From assembly GCA_050947015.1 (NCBI GenBank), contig JBMNVT010000024.1, positions 1 to 32,184 on the forward strand: a stretch of 32,184 nucleotides of DNA. The letters are read 5' to 3'. The DNA comes from CAKXIK01 sp050947015 (GTDB lineage Bacteria; Bacillota; Clostridia; Oscillospirales; Acutalibacteraceae). Below, piece after piece: positions 30,333-32,184 of this stretch. The translations under genes were made by a program, and so were the position numbers. The number at the start of each line of letters is the position of its first letter. Position 1 is the first letter of the stretch. The notes beneath the pieces are model-generated. The model was not told where the DNA came from, made no database searches, and saw only the letters and a list, made by a program, of their open reading frames with translations.

Positions 30333-30541
30333 TCACATTCTGCTGTGCACAAGCTCGATGGCTTCTTTACCCGTCATGTGTTCCATATCAAATTCTATCA
30401 TACAGAGAGACTCGTATACACGATCGATTTCCCGCTTGCTTTCTTCCCTGAGACCGGGAGAATATTTTTCGGCCAACAGCTCGATCGCCGTACGCTTCTG
30501 TCCTCTTCGTTGATTTCAACAGAACCTGAATGGTATACCAT
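30333..30541 (-). pseudogene. Disrupted small ORF upstream of the tandem-kinase gene
   Basis: Between the promoter at 30549 and the kinase gene two overlapping frames look like one small protein broken by a frameshift. Frame one starts with ATG at 30541 and reads MVYHSGSVEINEEDR before losing protein character. The second frame, open from 30515 to a TGA at 30335-30333, contains IELLAEKYSPGLREESKRE and ends EHMTGKEAIELVHSRM, clearly amphipathic-helix-like. A single base change in length near 30490-30500 would join them into about 68 residues. The stop lies 46 bases before the kinase start. A short intact gene starting at an internal TTG (MAEKYSPG) is another possibility. No family recognised. 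Confidence 0.45.
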
Positions 30542-30548
30542 GTCGAGT

Positions 30549-30577
30549 ATTATAGCACAGCAAAAGCCGAAACACAA
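30549..30577 (-). promoter_or_regulatory. Sigma-A promoter of the small-ORF/tandem-kinase/ymdB unit
   Basis: On the minus strand TTGTGT (30577-30572) and TATAAT (30554-30549) are separated by exactly 17 bases. The start falls at about 30542-30541, that is, at the ATG of the small ORF, so that ORF would be nearly leaderless. The kinase gene would have a leader of about 255 bases. Confidence 0.75.
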
Positions 30578-30659
30578 TCTTCCTGCCCACTCGGTTTACC
30601 TGACAAACTTTTCTGCAATAATATATGAGGCTTTTTCGGAATGTCGCTCCACGGAACCT

Positions 30660-30708
30660 GAAAAGGAAAAGAGCCCGTCATCTGCTCAGCACAGATGTCG
30701 GACTCTTT
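30660..30708 (-). terminator. Terminator downstream of the surface-protein remnant
   Basis: AAAGAG, CCG and CATCTG pair with CAGATG, CGG and CTCTTT, with two mismatches and a seven-base loop. On the minus strand it is followed by TTCCTTTTC. It probably ends transcripts coming from murQ. Confidence 0.75.
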
Positions 30709-30769
30709 CTGTTCATTTGTTAAAGCCTGTGAGTCGTTGCGGTAACTATCAGCAACCGTACGCGCGCGA

Positions 30770-31117
30770 TCACTCTCTGTGTTTCCGCTGTTCCAGAACA
30801 ACGCTGCCGCCAGCCGCAAGCGCAAGCGCGAAGAACATAATCATCACCCAAAGCAAAGCGTTGGAACCAGCCGCCTGGAGATCCTGACCAGCGGAGCCTG
30901 TTCCGGACTGATCGTCCTGAGAAGGCGTTTGAGAAGGCGTTTCCTCCTGAGACGATGTTTCAGACGAACCTCCCTCCGGGGGCGTTTCTGACTCTCCATC
31001 TGCACGGACGGCAACCATAAAGACGCCCTGCACATTCTCATCGTCTCCGTACACTGCAATGGCCGTCAAGGAAGCTGCAGTTTCATCACTGCCAACCGTC
31101 AGCAGACCGTTTTTTGA
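30770..31117 (-). pseudogene. C-terminal remnant of an anchored surface protein
   Basis: The frame, open from 31117 to a TGA at 30772-30770, has no ATG or supported start; a TAA lies directly upstream. It begins SKNGLLTVGSDETAASLT and continues to VQGVFMVAVRAD, which is the end of a bacterial Ig-like (Big-type) repeat. Then comes a Ser/Thr/Glu/Gln/Pro-rich stalk (about 35 residues), a hydrophobic helix ALLWVMIMFFALALAAGG and a basic tail EQRKHRE, the layout of a wall- or membrane-anchored surface protein C-terminus. No clear LPxTG is visible. It starts 24 bases after the murQ stop. I interpret it as a gene fragment left by deletion or rearrangement; a short TTG-started product from 31069 is possible but has no ribosome site that I can see. 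Confidence 0.6.
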
Positions 31118-31141
31118 TTAAAACGCAGCCGGATCAGATTT

Positions 31142-32050
31142 TTAATTGCGGAACTGTGCAATACAGGCGGCCAGATTGCCGTTGTTTTTTGCAATCAATC
31201 CTAATGCATCAACAGTAGAAATCCCGGTGAGAAGACAGAGGATCGAAAGCTTAACATCATAACAATGTTCTTCCAGAGCGGCACATGCTTTTTCGTAATC
31301 AACGCCGGTTGTTTCCATCACAATATGGCGAGCACGTTCTTCTAACTTGTGGTTATTTGCCTGCAGATCGATCATCAGGTTTTCATAGACCTTTCCCAGT
31401 CGAATCATAATGCCGGTGGAAAGCATATTCAAAATCATTTTTTGTGCAGTTCCCGATTTCATTCTGGTGGAACCGGTTACTGCTTCAGGTCCAACCACCG
31501 GCGTAACAGAAATTTCCGCCATCCGTTCCATTTCGGATCCCGGATTGCACGAAACCGAAACGGTCAGCGCGCCAACCTCTCTTCCATAACGCAATCCGCC
31601 GATTACATACGGAGTACGGCCGCTTGCTGCAATGCCCACCAGCGTGTCCGCAGCATTCAATTGAATTTTCTTCAGGTCCTCAACGCAAAGTGCCTCGTTG
31701 TCTTCGGCTCCCTCCTGTGCGCAAAAGATTGCCTGTGGGCCGCCCGCAATCACACCGACAACCATGTCTGCCCCCACCCCATACGTCGGCGGGCATTCCG
31801 AAGCATCCAACACGCCAAGCCTCCCGGAAGTTCCTGTGCCGCAATAAATCAATCTGCCCCCGCCACGGATTCGTTCCGCAGCCAAATCTACCGCAAGGGC
31901 AATCGGTTCCAACACCTTGCCCACGGCATCCGCAACCTTGCGGTCCTCCCGGTTAATCATCCGCAGCATTTCCATGGTGGAAACGCGGTCTATCTGCATA
32001 GTATCCGGATTGCGCTGTTCTGTTATCAACCCGCCCAAATCCATTTGCAT
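31142..32050 (-). CDS. murQ: N-acetylmuramic acid 6-phosphate etherase
   Basis: MurQ cleaves the lactyl ether of MurNAc-6-phosphate to GlcNAc-6-phosphate and D-lactate in the cytoplasm, a step in recovery of cell-wall sugar. The 302-residue length is usual. It has the SIS-domain sugar-phosphate motif YCGTGTSGRLGVLDASECPPTY, whose Glu in SECPPT is the catalytic base of the family, then GIAASGRTPYVIGGL and the STRMKSGTAQKMILNM motif. A helical C-terminal (UBA-like) part follows. The ATG at 32050 follows GGGAGGTTG. The rest of the upstream 134 bases to the window end shows no complete gene; one frame reads YEFVKSCENASINEKN before a stop and could be the end of a preceding gene, but it is interrupted further up. 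MurP-type transport would be expected nearby but is outside the window. Confidence 0.96.
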   Translation of the reverse strand: MQMDLGGLITEQRNPDTMQIDRVSTMEMLRMINREDRKVADAVGKVLEPIALAVDLAAERIRGGGRLIYCGTGTSGRLGVLDASECPPTYGVGADMVVGVIAGGPQAIFCAQEGAEDNEALCVEDLKKIQLNAADTLVGIAASGRTPYVIGGLRYGREVGALTVSVSCNPGSEMERMAEISVTPVVGPEAVTGSTRMKSGTAQKMILNMLSTGIMIRLGKVYENLMIDLQANNHKLEERARHIVMETTGVDYEKACAALEEHCYDVKLSILCLLTGISTVDALGLIAKNNGNLAACIAQFRN

Positions 32051-32184
32051 GGTTCAACCTCCCTAAATAATCTTAGTTTTTCTCATTGATGCTTGCGTTT
32101 TCGCAGGATTTCACAAATTCATACAGAACAGGATACAGGCAGGAACAGCATCAAGTACCGGTTCCGGCGAAAAATGGGTACAGC

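Overview
The window is chromosomal DNA of a Gram-positive, probably spore-forming member of the Clostridia. The evidence is a SpoVS homologue, strong AAGGAGG-type ribosome binding sites with many GTG/TTG starts, sigma-A-type promoters, lipoprotein signal peptides, and a FakA (YloV)-RecG pair as in Firmicutes. The moderate GC content and the DUF1385-PrmC pairing suggest Oscillospirales-like gut or anaerobic clostridia; that placement is an inference. No rRNA, tRNA, CRISPR, prophage or insertion sequence was seen.

Layout. 1-5.6 kb (minus): an operon of an FG-GAP-type lipoprotein, an OmpR-family response regulator, a sensor kinase, a DUF1385 membrane protein and PrmC, followed at the window edge by an inverted repeat that could fold as RNA. 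5.8-9.9 kb: a DegV-family protein, an unrecognised 363-aa protein, a GH4 glycosidase and a small lipoprotein, separated by clear terminators. 9.9-10.6 kb: a 660-bp gene-free stretch holding a cluster of hairpins. 10.6-14.9 kb (plus): glycogen/maltodextrin phosphorylase and a GH13 amylase/cyclomaltodextrinase, which together would convert intracellular alpha-glucans to glucose-1-phosphate and short sugars. 15.2-19.5 kb: a DUF4349 lipoprotein, then a sugar module (TIM-barrel isomerase/epimerase, divergent AraC regulator, Gfo/Idh/MocA dehydrogenase).

19.6-22.1 kb (minus): a coiled-coil protein, an orphan class I fumarase/tartrate dehydratase beta subunit and a CCA nucleotidyltransferase form an operon. 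Its promoter is back to back with that of a previously unlisted 41-aa membrane peptide gene, and a TGTAAC repeat array resembling a WalR box lies between the two. 22.4-26.3 kb (minus): FakA-like fatty acid kinase and RecG. 26.4-30.6 kb: SpoVS, a FlaR-like P-loop kinase on the opposite strand, then a minus-strand unit of a broken small ORF, a tandem-kinase protein (APH-like plus Ser/Thr-kinase-like), YmdB and a 41-aa ORF. 30.8-32.2 kb (minus): MurQ, followed directly by the C-terminal remnant of an anchored surface protein.

Most of the window is housekeeping and carbohydrate metabolism. The least explained parts are the TGTAAC array with its small membrane protein, the tandem-kinase gene with its disrupted upstream ORF, the hairpin cluster before glgP, and the inverted repeat at the left edge.
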